In this document: in pieces, positions 18,542 through 27,866 of the stretch | Position numbering within the stretch: position 1 is the first letter of the stretch | Layout of the letters: each line of letters opens with the position of its first letter | Position numbers and translations under genes: made by a program | Assembly (NCBI GenBank): GCA_000824825.2 | Contig: LM655179.1 | Span: forward strand, 2,480-66,479 | Direction of reading: 5' to 3' | DNA length: 64,000 nt | From: Mesorhizobium sp. ORS 3324 | GTDB taxonomy: Bacteria; Pseudomonadota; Alphaproteobacteria; Rhizobiales; Rhizobiaceae | The notes under the pieces: model-generated | The model's input: the letters and a program-made list of their open reading frames with translations, nothing else | What the model was told of the DNA's origin: nothing | Databases searched by the model: none

Positions 18542-18908
18542 GTCCGGACCGGCCCCAAAATGAAGTGGAAACGCTCAAGGCGCGTCGAATCGACGCCTCT
18601 AAGTTGGGTAATTGATTCGCTTTTTTCATGCGAATCATGCCAGAGCGCTTGACCTTCTGGCAGATTGGCGGAATCAGGACGATTCGAAACGTTAACCGTG
18701 CCCCGGCGTCGGCGGGAAATTTTGAGCGATGTGAGGTGCTGGTGACTGGACAGGCAAAAGGCCTGCCACAGATACCAGGGTTAATCTGGACTTAACGAGA
18801 GATGCGGTTACTGGCCCGGTAAGAAGCGTTCTGGTGCGAGCGCATCCGGTATGACCGGTCGGGTAGCTTACGCGGCTTCGATATTCAGCCGCTTGGAGAC
18901 GACAAAGA
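18542..18908. other. dnaG-rpoD intergenic region
   Basis: These 367 bases carry no supported gene. They hold an imperfect hairpin at 18579-18597 (GGCG-CGTCG/CGACGCC) just after dnaG. A second hairpin, GATTCGC/GCGAATC, lies at 18614-18636 with a T-rich loop. A CtrA-type site lies further on. The rpoD promoter should lie in the right half, but I cannot fix its -35/-10 elements. Confidence 0.6.
18781..18796. promoter_or_regulatory. Full CtrA-type binding site upstream of rpoD
   Basis: TTAATCTGGACTTAAC matches the alphaproteobacterial CtrA consensus TTAA-N7-TTAAC exactly. It lies 113 bases before the rpoD start codon. CtrA control of rpoD is an inference. Confidence 0.5.
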
Positions 18909-20939
<2,031 letters not shown>

Positions 20940-20962
20940 GCCGAAAATCAGACGGCAAATCG

Positions 20963-20987
20963 AAGGGCGCCTTGTGCGCCCTTTTTT
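20963..20987 (+). terminator. Intrinsic terminator of rpoD
   Basis: A perfect AAGGGCGC/GCGCCCTT stem with a five-base loop runs into a T-tract. It lies 23 bases after the rpoD stop codon. Confidence 0.9.
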
Positions 20988-21141
20988 GCGTCTCCAGCCG
21001 CCGCATCGCCTTGCCGGGGCTGCTCGACAGGAGTTTAATTTCGGGGTCGGACGCATTTGTGGGCGACAAGCCGGATGCCCGCCCCGGCGCCGGCCGTAAC
21101 GGCCGGGCGTCGCGCTCCGTGGCACCGGAGGGAGGTGTGCC

Positions 21142-21435
21142 ATGACAACCTACATCATGCTTATCAACTGGACCGAGGCGGGTGCCAGGAATGTGCGGGA
21201 GTCGCCGAAGCGGCTCGACGCCGCCAAGAAGCTGCTGGGGGAGATGGGCGGATCGTTCAAGGCATTCTATCTGACCATGGGCGAATGCGACATGGTCGCC
21301 ATTGTCGAAGCGCCGGACGATGCTGTGCTCGCCCGATTCGCGCTGATGCTGTCGTCGGGCGGCAATGTCAGGACGCGGACGCTGAAGGCGTTCCCGGAAT
21401 TCGCCTATCGCGAGATCATCAGTTCACTGGGATAA
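21142..21435 (+). CDS. GYD domain-containing protein
   Basis: This 97-residue protein opens with TTYIMLINWTEAGARNVRESPKRLDAAKKLL. It contains the GGSFKAFYLTMGECDMVAIVEAPDD stretch that defines the small dimeric alpha-beta GYD family. The role is unknown. These proteins resemble ferredoxin-like monooxygenase or sensor folds. A strong GGAGGGAGG-type ribosome site precedes the ATG. It stands alone between rpoD and the DCC protein. Confidence 0.9.
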   Translation: MTTYIMLINWTEAGARNVRESPKRLDAAKKLLGEMGGSFKAFYLTMGECDMVAIVEAPDDAVLARFALMLSSGGNVRTRTLKAFPEFAYREIISSLG

Positions 21436-21497
21436 ACAGTCGGCGGGAGCGTGGGCATGGTGTTGCGGAGCGCGGCGGCGCATCAGATAGTCTTGGC

Positions 21498-21878
21498 ATG
21501 TCCGTGCCCCTGCTGACGGTCTGGTACAACACGCGCTGCCCGGTTTGCGATGCCGGCATCAGGCGCCAGAGGCGGCGGCTGATTGAAGCGGTCAAAGCCG
21601 GCCGCATCGAGTTCCGGGACATCAATGCCGAGCCGGCGGTGCTGGCCGGATACGGCACCTCGCTGGAGGACATTCGGCGCCGGCTGCATGCGACCGACGC
21701 CGGGGGCAGGCTGCTGGTCGGCGCCGACGTTGCGATCGCAGTCTGGCGGATGACGCCGGGCGAAGGCTGGCTGGCGGCACTCTTCGGCAACGCGATCGCG
21801 CTGCCGCTGACGCGCTTTGCCTATGACCGCTTCGCCGACCTGCTCTACGCCTGGAACCGGCGCAAGGGCCGCTGGTAG
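21498..21878 (+). CDS. DCC family (DUF393) thiol-disulfide oxidoreductase-like protein
   Basis: This 126-residue protein has the CPVCDAGIRRQRR motif near its N-terminus. In this family the D-x-x-C-P-x-C wording is replaced here by NTRCPVC, so the leading Asp is Asn while both Cys are kept. The RFADLLYAWNRR C-terminus is also typical. A redox role is assumed from family naming only. The start ATG gives MSVPLLTVWYN and has no strong ribosome site (ATAGTCTTGGC precedes it). It is followed by the PadR regulatory region. Confidence 0.85.
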   Translation: MSVPLLTVWYNTRCPVCDAGIRRQRRRLIEAVKAGRIEFRDINAEPAVLAGYGTSLEDIRRRLHATDAGGRLLVGADVAIAVWRMTPGEGWLAALFGNAIALPLTRFAYDRFADLLYAWNRRKGRW

Positions 21879-22000
21879 CAAGGTTTCGACTGCGTCCTCT
21901 CCATGCGAAAGGGCCGGAATGCGTTCGGAGCGGTCGGGGACCCTCGCGAGCGGTTCTAGCGCCCCGTCCCACGAAATCAATCCGGCTGGCGGCAGTTTCA

Positions 22001-22020
22001 GATACATCGTAAGATATATC
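22001..22020. promoter_or_regulatory. PadR operator copy 1
   Basis: GATACATCGTAAGATATATC is one of two nearly identical 20-mers spaced 50 bases apart. It ends directly before a TTGACG hexamer that could be the -35 element of the padR promoter. Confidence 0.6.
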
Positions 22021-22050
22021 TTGACGCGGCGAGCGTCGCGACGTAAGTGA

Positions 22051-22070
22051 GATATATCGTAAGACATAAC
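22051..22070. promoter_or_regulatory. PadR operator copy 2
   Basis: GATATATCGTAAGACATAAC differs from copy 1 at only a few positions and lies just before the ribosome site of the PadR gene. A repressor bound here would cover the -10/transcription start region, which fits autorepression. Confidence 0.6.
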
Positions 22071-22084
22071 TCAAGGAGCAATCC

Positions 22085-22744
22085 ATGCACAGACACAACC
22101 ATTTCGGCGAACGCATGTTCATGCATATGGCTGGCCGCTTCGGCGGCCGCGGCGGCGGCTTCGGACCGTTCGGGCACGGCATGCGCGGCGGCGGGCGCGG
22201 CGGCCCGGGCGACATGTTCCGCGCCGGCCGCATGCTGGCCGACGGCGATCTGAAGCTGATCACGCTGTCGCTTCTGGCCGAGGCGCCGCGCCACGGCTAC
22301 GACATCATCAAGGCGCTGGAGGAGCGCACCCGCGGCATCTACAGCCCGAGCCCGGGCGTGGTCTATCCGACGCTCACCTTCCTCGAAGAGGCGGGCTATG
22401 CCGTCTCGTCCAGCGAAGGCAACAAGAAGGTGTTTTCGATCACCGAGGCAGGCAGGGCGCATCTCGAGGAAAACCGCGAGATGATCGATCACGTGCTCGA
22501 CCATCTCGAGCGTTTCGGCCGCAAGATGGCCAAGGCGCGCGACTGGTTCGGCTGGAACGACGACAGCGAGGACGGCGGCCGGCGCGGTCGCCATGAAAAG
22601 CGCGACCGCTTCCGCGCGCTGCGCCACCGGCTGCGCGCCGCACTCAGCGATATCGTCGATGCGCCGGAAGACAAGCAGGCCGAGGCAATCAGCATCCTGG
22701 AAGACGCCGCAGCAGCGCTCGAGGCGCTGTCGCGCCGAGTATAG
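22085..22744 (+). CDS. PadR family transcriptional regulator with His/Gly-rich N-terminus
   Basis: This 219-residue protein has a winged-helix PadR domain at about residues 50-135. It includes the family phrase LKLITLSLLAEAPRHGYDIIKALEERT and the YPTLTFLEEAGYAVSSSEGNKKVFSITEAG wing. The first 45 residues are rich in His, Met, Gly and Arg (MHRHNHFGERMFMHM). They could bind metal or nucleic acid, but that is speculation. The C-terminus is helical for dimerization. Two 20-base operator-like repeats upstream suggest autoregulation. No divergent target such as an exporter is adjacent. Confidence 0.9.
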   Translation: MHRHNHFGERMFMHMAGRFGGRGGGFGPFGHGMRGGGRGGPGDMFRAGRMLADGDLKLITLSLLAEAPRHGYDIIKALEERTRGIYSPSPGVVYPTLTFLEEAGYAVSSSEGNKKVFSITEAGRAHLEENREMIDHVLDHLERFGRKMAKARDWFGWNDDSEDGGRRGRHEKRDRFRALRHRLRAALSDIVDAPEDKQAEAISILEDAAAALEALSRRV

Positions 22745-22789
22745 CGGCTGGTTTCGAAGGAGCTATTGCCCGTTCAACAAAAGACCGCA

Positions 22790-22835
22790 AAAGCGGGATG
22801 ACCTTTCTTGGAAATGTCATCTCGCTTTAGCTTTT
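22790..22835 (+). terminator. Hairpin with T-tract after padR
   Basis: AAAGCGGGATGAC pairs imperfectly with GTCATCTCGCTTT and is followed by AGCTTTTTGTTT. It is a plausible terminator for the PadR gene 45 bases upstream. Confidence 0.55.
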
Positions 22836-22840
22836 TGTTT

Positions 22841-22889
22841 GAGCATGATCCTTTCCGAAGACCGCGGCGCACTTTTCGGGATCATGCTT
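22841..22889. repeat. RIME-like palindromic repeat, copy 1
   Basis: This dyad has outer arms GAGCATGATC and GATCATGCTT. The inner core contains CCGAAGACCGC and GCGCACTTTTCGG. It belongs to the same dispersed family as the copies near 29.9, 30.2, 46.8 and 54.4 kb. Non-coding. Confidence 0.7.
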
Positions 22890-22950
22890 AGTGAAAATCG
22901 TCCTGCAGCGCGCTATGTGATTCACGACGATTGCCGTTGGAGGATGCGCT

Positions 22951-23244
22951 ATGTCTTTTCTGAAACGTCTTTTCGGCGGCGGTGGCGGCGAGGCAAGCGA
23001 GCCCGGATCTGCCAAGCCGGCAAAGCAGGTCGAGCACAAGGGATTCCTGATCAGCGCCACGCCTTACAAAGCGGACGGCCAGTACCAGACCTGCGGCGTC
23101 GTCTCGAAGGAAGTGGACGGCGTGATGAAGGAGCACCGCTTCATCCGTGCCGACCGTTTCGCCGGGCTGGACGATGCCGTCGACATCTCGATCAAGAAAG
23201 GCATTCAGTTGATCGACGAGCAGGGCGAGAGGCTGTTCGGCTGA
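22951..23244 (+). CDS. HlyU family protein
   Basis: This 97-residue protein starts MSFLKRLFGGGGGEASEP and continues into the HlyU (PF10115-type) domain, with HKGFLISATPYKADGQYQTCGVV and HRFIRADRFAGLDDAVDISIKKG. Vibrio HlyU regulates haemolysin, but small alphaproteobacterial relatives are annotated by domain only and lack a proven DNA-binding helix. The role here is unknown. It is preceded by a RIME-like repeat and followed by a bidirectional terminator shared with the convergent azoreductase gene. Confidence 0.88.
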   Translation: MSFLKRLFGGGGGEASEPGSAKPAKQVEHKGFLISATPYKADGQYQTCGVVSKEVDGVMKEHRFIRADRFAGLDDAVDISIKKGIQLIDEQGERLFG

Positions 23245-23280
23245 AGATTGGCCAGCTTTTTGGAAGTATTCCAAACATCA

Positions 23281-23310
23281 AAAGGCAGGCGCCGACCGGC
23301 GCCTGCCTTT
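23281..23310. terminator. Bidirectional terminator between hlyU-like gene and azoreductase
   Basis: A perfect 13-base stem AAAGGCAGGCGCC/GGCGCCTGCCTTT has T-tracts on both strands. It serves the two convergent genes. Confidence 0.9.
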
Positions 23311-23328
23311 TCCGTCTTGCGGGTTAAG

Positions 23329-23967
23329 CTATGCCGCAATCTCGGCCTGGTCGGCACTGGCGGCAGCGATGGCGTCGACCTTCGCTGTCGCCTTGGCGAG
23401 CGCGGCGGCGACCGCGTCGGCGCCCATGCCGACGCCCTCGACGCGGATGACCTCGACGTCGGTCATGCCCAGGAAGGCGAGCACGCTACGCAAATACGGG
23501 ACGGCGTGGTCCATCTGCACCGCGGCGCCCTCCGAATAGATGCCGCCGGAAGCGAGCACGATATAAACCTTCTTGCCGGTGACGAGACCCTTCGGGCCGT
23601 TCGCGCCATAGGCGAAGGTCTTGCCCGAACGGGCGACGTGGTCGATCCACGACTTCAGCGTCGAGGAGATGTTGAAGTTGATGAAGCCGGTGGCGAGGAT
23701 GATCGTGTCAGCCGCAAACAGCTCTTCAAGCACGGCGTCGGACACGCCGACCACCTCGGCCTGGCGCTGGCTGCGCGCCTCGGCGGGCGTGTAGATGCCG
23801 GTCGCATAGTCGGGGTCGATATGCGGCAGTGGGTTGGCGACGAGGTCGCGCACGACCAGCTTGGCCGACGGGTCGGCGGCAAGCAGTTTTTGCGCCAGAT
23901 CGGTGGCGACACGAGTCGAGTGCGAAGCAGCGCCGCGCGGGCTGGAGGTAACAAGCAGAATAGACAT
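23329..23967 (-). CDS. azoR: FMN-dependent NADH-azoreductase
   Basis: This 212-residue flavodoxin-like fold has the FMN phosphate loop visible as TSSPRGAASHSTRVATDLAQKL, and the conserved INFNISSTLKSWIDHVARSGKTFAYGANGPKGLVTGKK region of AzoR/AcpD. Such enzymes reduce quinones and azo compounds with NADH and usually protect against quinone stress. It is divergent from a LysR regulator across 111 bases, which suggests control by that regulator. The start ATG lies after AAGGGGACACCGCC. Confidence 0.93.
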   Translation of the reverse strand: MSILLVTSSPRGAASHSTRVATDLAQKLLAADPSAKLVVRDLVANPLPHIDPDYATGIYTPAEARSQRQAEVVGVSDAVLEELFAADTIILATGFINFNISSTLKSWIDHVARSGKTFAYGANGPKGLVTGKKVYIVLASGGIYSEGAAVQMDHAVPYLRSVLAFLGMTDVEVIRVEGVGMGADAVAAALAKATAKVDAIAAASADQAEIAA

Positions 23968-24030
23968 GGCGGTGTCCCCTTAGGGTTGGATTTGAACTTC
24001 TCCGCCAATATGGGATTGCCGTTCTATCTG

Positions 24031-24071
24031 GAAAACTGGTATAATTTTCATGGTATCCATCTATAATATGG
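24031..24071. promoter_or_regulatory. Putative LysR binding region between azoR and lysR gene
   Basis: TGGTAT occurs twice in direct orientation within 20 bases. ATGGTATCCAT is a palindrome. CCAT and ATGG flank an AT-rich seven-base spacer (CTATAAT). This cluster lies immediately upstream of the LysR gene and is the likely operator/promoter, but no single site can be fixed. Confidence 0.4.
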
Positions 24072-24078
24072 ATTGGTC

Positions 24079-25050
24079 ATGCAGCCGAATCCGACGCTCG
24101 ATCAGCTTCAGATACTCATAGCGGTGGCCGACACCGGCAGCTTCTCAGCCGCAGGGCGCAAGCTCAATCGGGCGCAGTCGGTGGTGAGCTACGGCATCGC
24201 CAATCTCGAAGCGCAGCTCGGCCTGAAACTGTTCGAGCGCGAAGGCGTGCGCGAGCCGCAGCTCACCGATGTCGGCAAGGCCATGCTGGAGGACGCAAGA
24301 CGCATGATCGGCGTGTTGCAGCGCATCCGCTCGCGCGCCGATGGCTACCGGCAGGGGCTGGAGGCGGAAGTGGCGATATCGGTCGACGTGATGCTGCCTT
24401 CGCCGACACTGGTGCGGGTGCTGAAGGCCTTCGAGGCGCAGTTCCCGGCGGTGATGCTGCGGCTCCTTATCGGCTCGCTCGGCCTGATCGTCGACCAGGT
24501 GGTCGATGGCCAAGTGGACCTCGGCTTCGGCGGGCTGATAGGCGAGGCCGACGTCAATCTGCTGCGCATCGGCTTCACCTCGCTGGTGCCGGCGGCGGCA
24601 CCCGACCATCCGCTGGCGAAACTGCCAGGCCCTATCGCCGTCGAGGATCTGCGCGAGCATATCCAGCTTGTTGTCACCGACCAGTCGGAGCGGACGCGCG
24701 GACGCGACTATGGCGTCTTTGCCTATCGCACCTGGCGGCTGACGGATGTGCGCACCAAGCATGCGCTGATGCGCGAGGGCTTGGGCTGGGGCGGCCTGCC
24801 GCGCTGGCTGATTGCCGACGACCTCGCCAGTGGCCGGCTGGTCGAGCTCAATCTGGAGCCCTATCGCGAGGTGCGTTCGCCGCTCTATGCCATGCACCGC
24901 ACCGATCGCAGCCCAAAGCCTGCCGCGTCCTGGCTGATCGACGAGTTCAAACGCCAGCTCGGCTGCTTCCACGAGACTGAGCCGGGCGTTTGGACGGAGC
25001 AGGTGCCGGAGACAAGCGGTCAAATGAGCGCCGTCAGCACCGCGCGATAA
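24079..25050 (+). CDS. LysR family transcriptional regulator
   Basis: This 323-residue regulator has an N-terminal winged helix (LDQLQILIAVADTGSFSAAGRKLNRAQSVVSYGIANLEAQLGLKLFER) and a LysR substrate-binding domain over the remaining 220 residues. The ATG chosen follows an in-frame TTG by two codons. It is divergent from azoR. In similar arrangements the regulator senses quinones or electrophiles and activates the reductase gene. The effector here is unknown. Confidence 0.92.
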   Translation: MQPNPTLDQLQILIAVADTGSFSAAGRKLNRAQSVVSYGIANLEAQLGLKLFEREGVREPQLTDVGKAMLEDARRMIGVLQRIRSRADGYRQGLEAEVAISVDVMLPSPTLVRVLKAFEAQFPAVMLRLLIGSLGLIVDQVVDGQVDLGFGGLIGEADVNLLRIGFTSLVPAAAPDHPLAKLPGPIAVEDLREHIQLVVTDQSERTRGRDYGVFAYRTWRLTDVRTKHALMREGLGWGGLPRWLIADDLASGRLVELNLEPYREVRSPLYAMHRTDRSPKPAASWLIDEFKRQLGCFHETEPGVWTEQVPETSGQMSAVSTAR

Positions 25051-25096
25051 CCACACGCGACGCGCCCGCCGGCGGATCGTCAGGCCGCGATAGAAA

Positions 25097-26044
25097 TCAG
25101 CTTCGCGCCACAGGCGTTACAACCACCTGGCTGACGCCGGTGCGGCGCACGACGGTGCAGAGCGTTTCGCGGCCGATGCGCTCGGCGTCTAGCAAGCGCA
25201 CGAGATCGTCGACGCCGGTGACCGGCCGACCATCGATGGCGGCGATGATGTCGCCTTCCTTCAGGCCGGCCTTCGCGGCAGGGCCGTTCTTCTCCACACT
25301 GCGCAGGCGCACGGCCGTGTTGGTAGACACCTGCGAGAGCAATGCCGCTCGGCGCGGCAGGTTGGTGGTGTCGGCCGAAACGCCGATGAAGGCACGGCGC
25401 ACGCGCCCGAAGCGGATGATTTCGGAGATGACGAAATTGGCCGTGTTGGAGGCGACCGCGAAAGCGATGCCTTGCGCGCCGTGGATCATGGCGGTGTTGA
25501 CGCCGATCACCTCGCCCGCCGACGACACCAGCGGCCCGCCGGAATTGCCGGGGTTGAGCGCGGCATCCGTCTGGATGACGTCGTCGATCAGCCGCCCCGT
25601 CGAGGCGCGCATCGAGCGGCCTAGAGCCGAGACGACGCCGGCGGTGACGGTCCATTCGAAGCCGAGCGGATTGCCGATGGCAACCGCGATCTGGCCACGC
25701 CTGAGACGCTTGGAATCGCCGAGCGGCGCGACGTCGGCGAAGCTGCCGTCGGCGCGCACCAGCGCGATGTCGGTGTCGGGATCGCGGCCAAGCACGCGAC
25801 CTTCGCGCGAAGCGCCATCGGGCATCGTGACGCGAACGCCGCGCGCGTCGCCGACGACATGGAAATTGGTGACGACCAGTCCGTCCTGAGCGATCACAAA
25901 GCCCGAGCCATGGCCGCCGGCGCCGCCGATGCGCTCGATGCGGCAGACGGCCGGACCGATGCGGTCGACCGCGTCGGCGACCGTCGCCGAATAGGCGTCG
26001 AGCAGGGCGTCATCCGATTGGATTTTTTCGGCGGCAAAGGCCAT
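25097..26044 (-). CDS. HtrA/DegP-like serine protease with C-terminal PDZ domain
   Basis: This 315-residue S1C protease has an intact catalytic triad: His62 (VVTNFHVVGD), Asp92 (PDTDIALV) and Ser168 (NPGNSGGPL). One PDZ domain occupies about residues 215-310, with the binding loop AFIGVSADTT. There is no signal peptide at the N-terminus (MAFAAEKIQSDDALLDAY), unlike periplasmic DegP, so a cytoplasmic location is possible. It is divergent from a homologous but catalytically dead protein. Together these two and the LuxR gene look like a functional locus. Confidence 0.9.
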   Translation of the reverse strand: MAFAAEKIQSDDALLDAYSATVADAVDRIGPAVCRIERIGGAGGHGSGFVIAQDGLVVTNFHVVGDARGVRVTMPDGASREGRVLGRDPDTDIALVRADGSFADVAPLGDSKRLRRGQIAVAIGNPLGFEWTVTAGVVSALGRSMRASTGRLIDDVIQTDAALNPGNSGGPLVSSAGEVIGVNTAMIHGAQGIAFAVASNTANFVISEIIRFGRVRRAFIGVSADTTNLPRRAALLSQVSTNTAVRLRSVEKNGPAAKAGLKEGDIIAAIDGRPVTGVDDLVRLLDAERIGRETLCTVVRRTGVSQVVVTPVARS

Positions 26045-26181
26045 GGCAGGGCTCCCGTGTGATCAGGCGGAATGATGCCTATATGTGCGGAGCGGCGGCG
26101 AATGCCGCGACCTGACCACATGGCCAGTCCGGCGGCCGACTAGCCGTCAGGCGAGTACCGGTGCCCGCCGTCGAGCGATAT

Positions 26182-26199
26182 CTGGGTCACAGAACCCAG
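26182..26199 (+). promoter_or_regulatory. Inverted repeat adjoining the ribosome site of the dead HtrA homologue
   Basis: CTGGGT and ACCCAG form a six-base-pair stem with a six-base loop. The right arm overlaps the AGGAG used by the gene starting at 26212. It may be an operator or a translation-modulating hairpin. Confidence 0.35.
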
Positions 26200-26211
26200 G
26201 AGATGATTGAT

Positions 26212-27087
26212 ATGAGCAGCTTCAACCTCAGCGCATTTTCCGACGCGATTGCCGATGTCGCGGCGGCTGCCGCGCCGGCGGTGGCGAGCTTCACCACCCA
26301 TCACCATCGCACCGCGAGCGCCTTCCACTGGCGGGACGGCTTCTTCGTCGCCGCCGAGGAAGCGGTCGAGGCCGGTGAGGAGATCGAGCTGACGCTGGCC
26401 TCGGGCGAAACCGTGAAAGCCGAGCTGGTCGGGCGCGATCCTTCGACGGGCGTCGCCCTGCTGAAGCCGGCATCCGCCCCGGCCGGCCTGCCGCAATTGG
26501 CTCAGGCCGCTGCCGTGCGCCCCGGCCATGTGGCGATTGCGGTCGGCAACAGCGAAGGCACAGCGCTTGCCGTGTCCGGCACCGTCGGCGAGGTCGGCCC
26601 CGCCTGGCGCTCGATGCGCGGCGGCACCATCGACCGGCGCATCAATCTCGCCATCAACACCGGCGGCCGCTTCGAAGGCGGTCCGGTGCTCGATGCCAAG
26701 GGCGGCCTGATCGGCATGCTTTTGTTCGGGCCGCGCCGGCGGGTGCTGGTCATGCCTTACGAGACGATCGACCGCGCGGTGGCGACGCTGCGCGAGAAGG
26801 GCCATGTCGCGCGCGGCTATCTCGGCGCCGGGCTGCATCCGATCCGCAGCGGCGACACGCAGGGCGCCATGGTGATGAGCCTCGACGACAGCGGCCCGGC
26901 GAAAGCCGCCGGGCTTCATGTCGGCGATATCATCGTCGCCTGGAACGGCGAGGCCGTGCATGGACCGCGCGAGCTGATCCGCAAGCTCGGGCCGGACAGC
27001 GCCGGGACGACCGTGACGCTCGGCATCTTGAGTGGCGGCGCTGAGCGCGATGTTTCGGTCACCATCGGCGAAAAGCCGTTGAGCTGA
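26212..27087 (+). CDS. Catalytically inactive HtrA-like protein with PDZ domain (pseudoprotease)
   Basis: This 291-residue protein aligns along its whole length with S1C proteases and with its divergent neighbour, but all three catalytic residues are replaced. His becomes Glu50 (VAAEEAV), Asp becomes Gly80 (PSTGVALL) and Ser becomes Glu155 (RFEGGPV). The core strands, the IAVGNSEGTALAVSGTV segment and a full PDZ domain (GYLGAGLHPI, VGDIIVAWNGEAV) are kept, so the frame is under selection for something other than proteolysis. A role as binder, scaffold or regulator of the active protease is inferred. A LuxR-type gene follows after 8 bases. The ATG start has AGGAG at nine bases. An ATG three codons upstream is possible. 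Confidence 0.82.
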   Translation: MSSFNLSAFSDAIADVAAAAAPAVASFTTHHHRTASAFHWRDGFFVAAEEAVEAGEEIELTLASGETVKAELVGRDPSTGVALLKPASAPAGLPQLAQAAAVRPGHVAIAVGNSEGTALAVSGTVGEVGPAWRSMRGGTIDRRINLAINTGGRFEGGPVLDAKGGLIGMLLFGPRRRVLVMPYETIDRAVATLREKGHVARGYLGAGLHPIRSGDTQGAMVMSLDDSGPAKAAGLHVGDIIVAWNGEAVHGPRELIRKLGPDSAGTTVTLGILSGGAERDVSVTIGEKPLS

Positions 27088-27095
27088 GAGGGCCG

Positions 27096-27743
27096 ATGGC
27101 GGAGAGCGCGGCACGAGCAATCGCGAGATCGGAGCCGGCAGCCCACCGGCTGACGGTGCTGATCGCGCTCGGCGACGCGGCGCGCGCCGAGCATTTGGCC
27201 GACGCGCTTGCGGCGAGCGAGGATCTGCTGCCCACGCTCGCTGGAAGCAGCGCGAGCCAAGCGGCGGATGTCGCCGTGATCGATGAGGCGGCATTGGAAA
27301 ACCGCGCCATCGGCTCGGCCACGCCCATCGTCCTGCTTTCCCGGCGTGCCGGCGGCGAGCGGTTGGCCGGCAACGTGCTTGCCGTGCTGCCGGCGTCGGC
27401 CGACAGCCTGCTGATTGCTGCCGCGGCACGGTTAGCGGCGTCCGGCTATCGCGTCAGCAGGGCAGGGCCGTCGGAGGCCGTCGCCCATGGCGATTTCCAC
27501 GAGGAGTTGTCCGAGGACGAGGCGCCCGACGAAAACCAGCCGCGCGCGACGCTGTCGCCGCGCGAGGCGGAAGTGCTGGCGCTGCTGGCGGAAGGCGCGC
27601 CCAACAAGGTGATCGCAAGGCGGCTCAACATTTCGGTGCACACGGCGAAGTTCCACGTTGCCGCGATCCTGATCAAGCTCGGCGCTGCCAACCGTACCGA
27701 TGCGATTGCCATCGCCATGCGGCAAGGGTTGGTGCTGGTCTAA
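27096..27743 (+). CDS. LuxR-type transcriptional regulator with degenerate receiver-like N-terminus
   Basis: This 215-residue protein has a C-terminal LuxR/FixJ HTH at about residues 150-212 (LSPREAEVLALLAEGAPNKVIARRLNISVHTAKFHVAAIL). The first 125 residues resemble a response-regulator receiver in size and strand pattern (LTVLIALGD, VAVIDEAAL, PIVLLSRR). The acidic pocket is poorly conserved, so phosphorylation is doubtful. It begins 8 bases after the dead HtrA homologue and is surely co-transcribed with it. It may report on the protein's state. No partner histidine kinase is nearby. Confidence 0.85.
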   Translation: MAESAARAIARSEPAAHRLTVLIALGDAARAEHLADALAASEDLLPTLAGSSASQAADVAVIDEAALENRAIGSATPIVLLSRRAGGERLAGNVLAVLPASADSLLIAAAARLAASGYRVSRAGPSEAVAHGDFHEELSEDEAPDENQPRATLSPREAEVLALLAEGAPNKVIARRLNISVHTAKFHVAAILIKLGAANRTDAIAIAMRQGLVLV

Positions 27744-27866
27744 ACTTGGGGCCCGGCTCCCGTTTTTCTGGACGACGCTGCGTAAGCTCGCTCTGACGGC
27801 GTTGGGACTTGCGCCACGCTCGTCCGCCGCGCAATTTGCCTCTCGCATCGCAGAGGGAGGCTAAGG

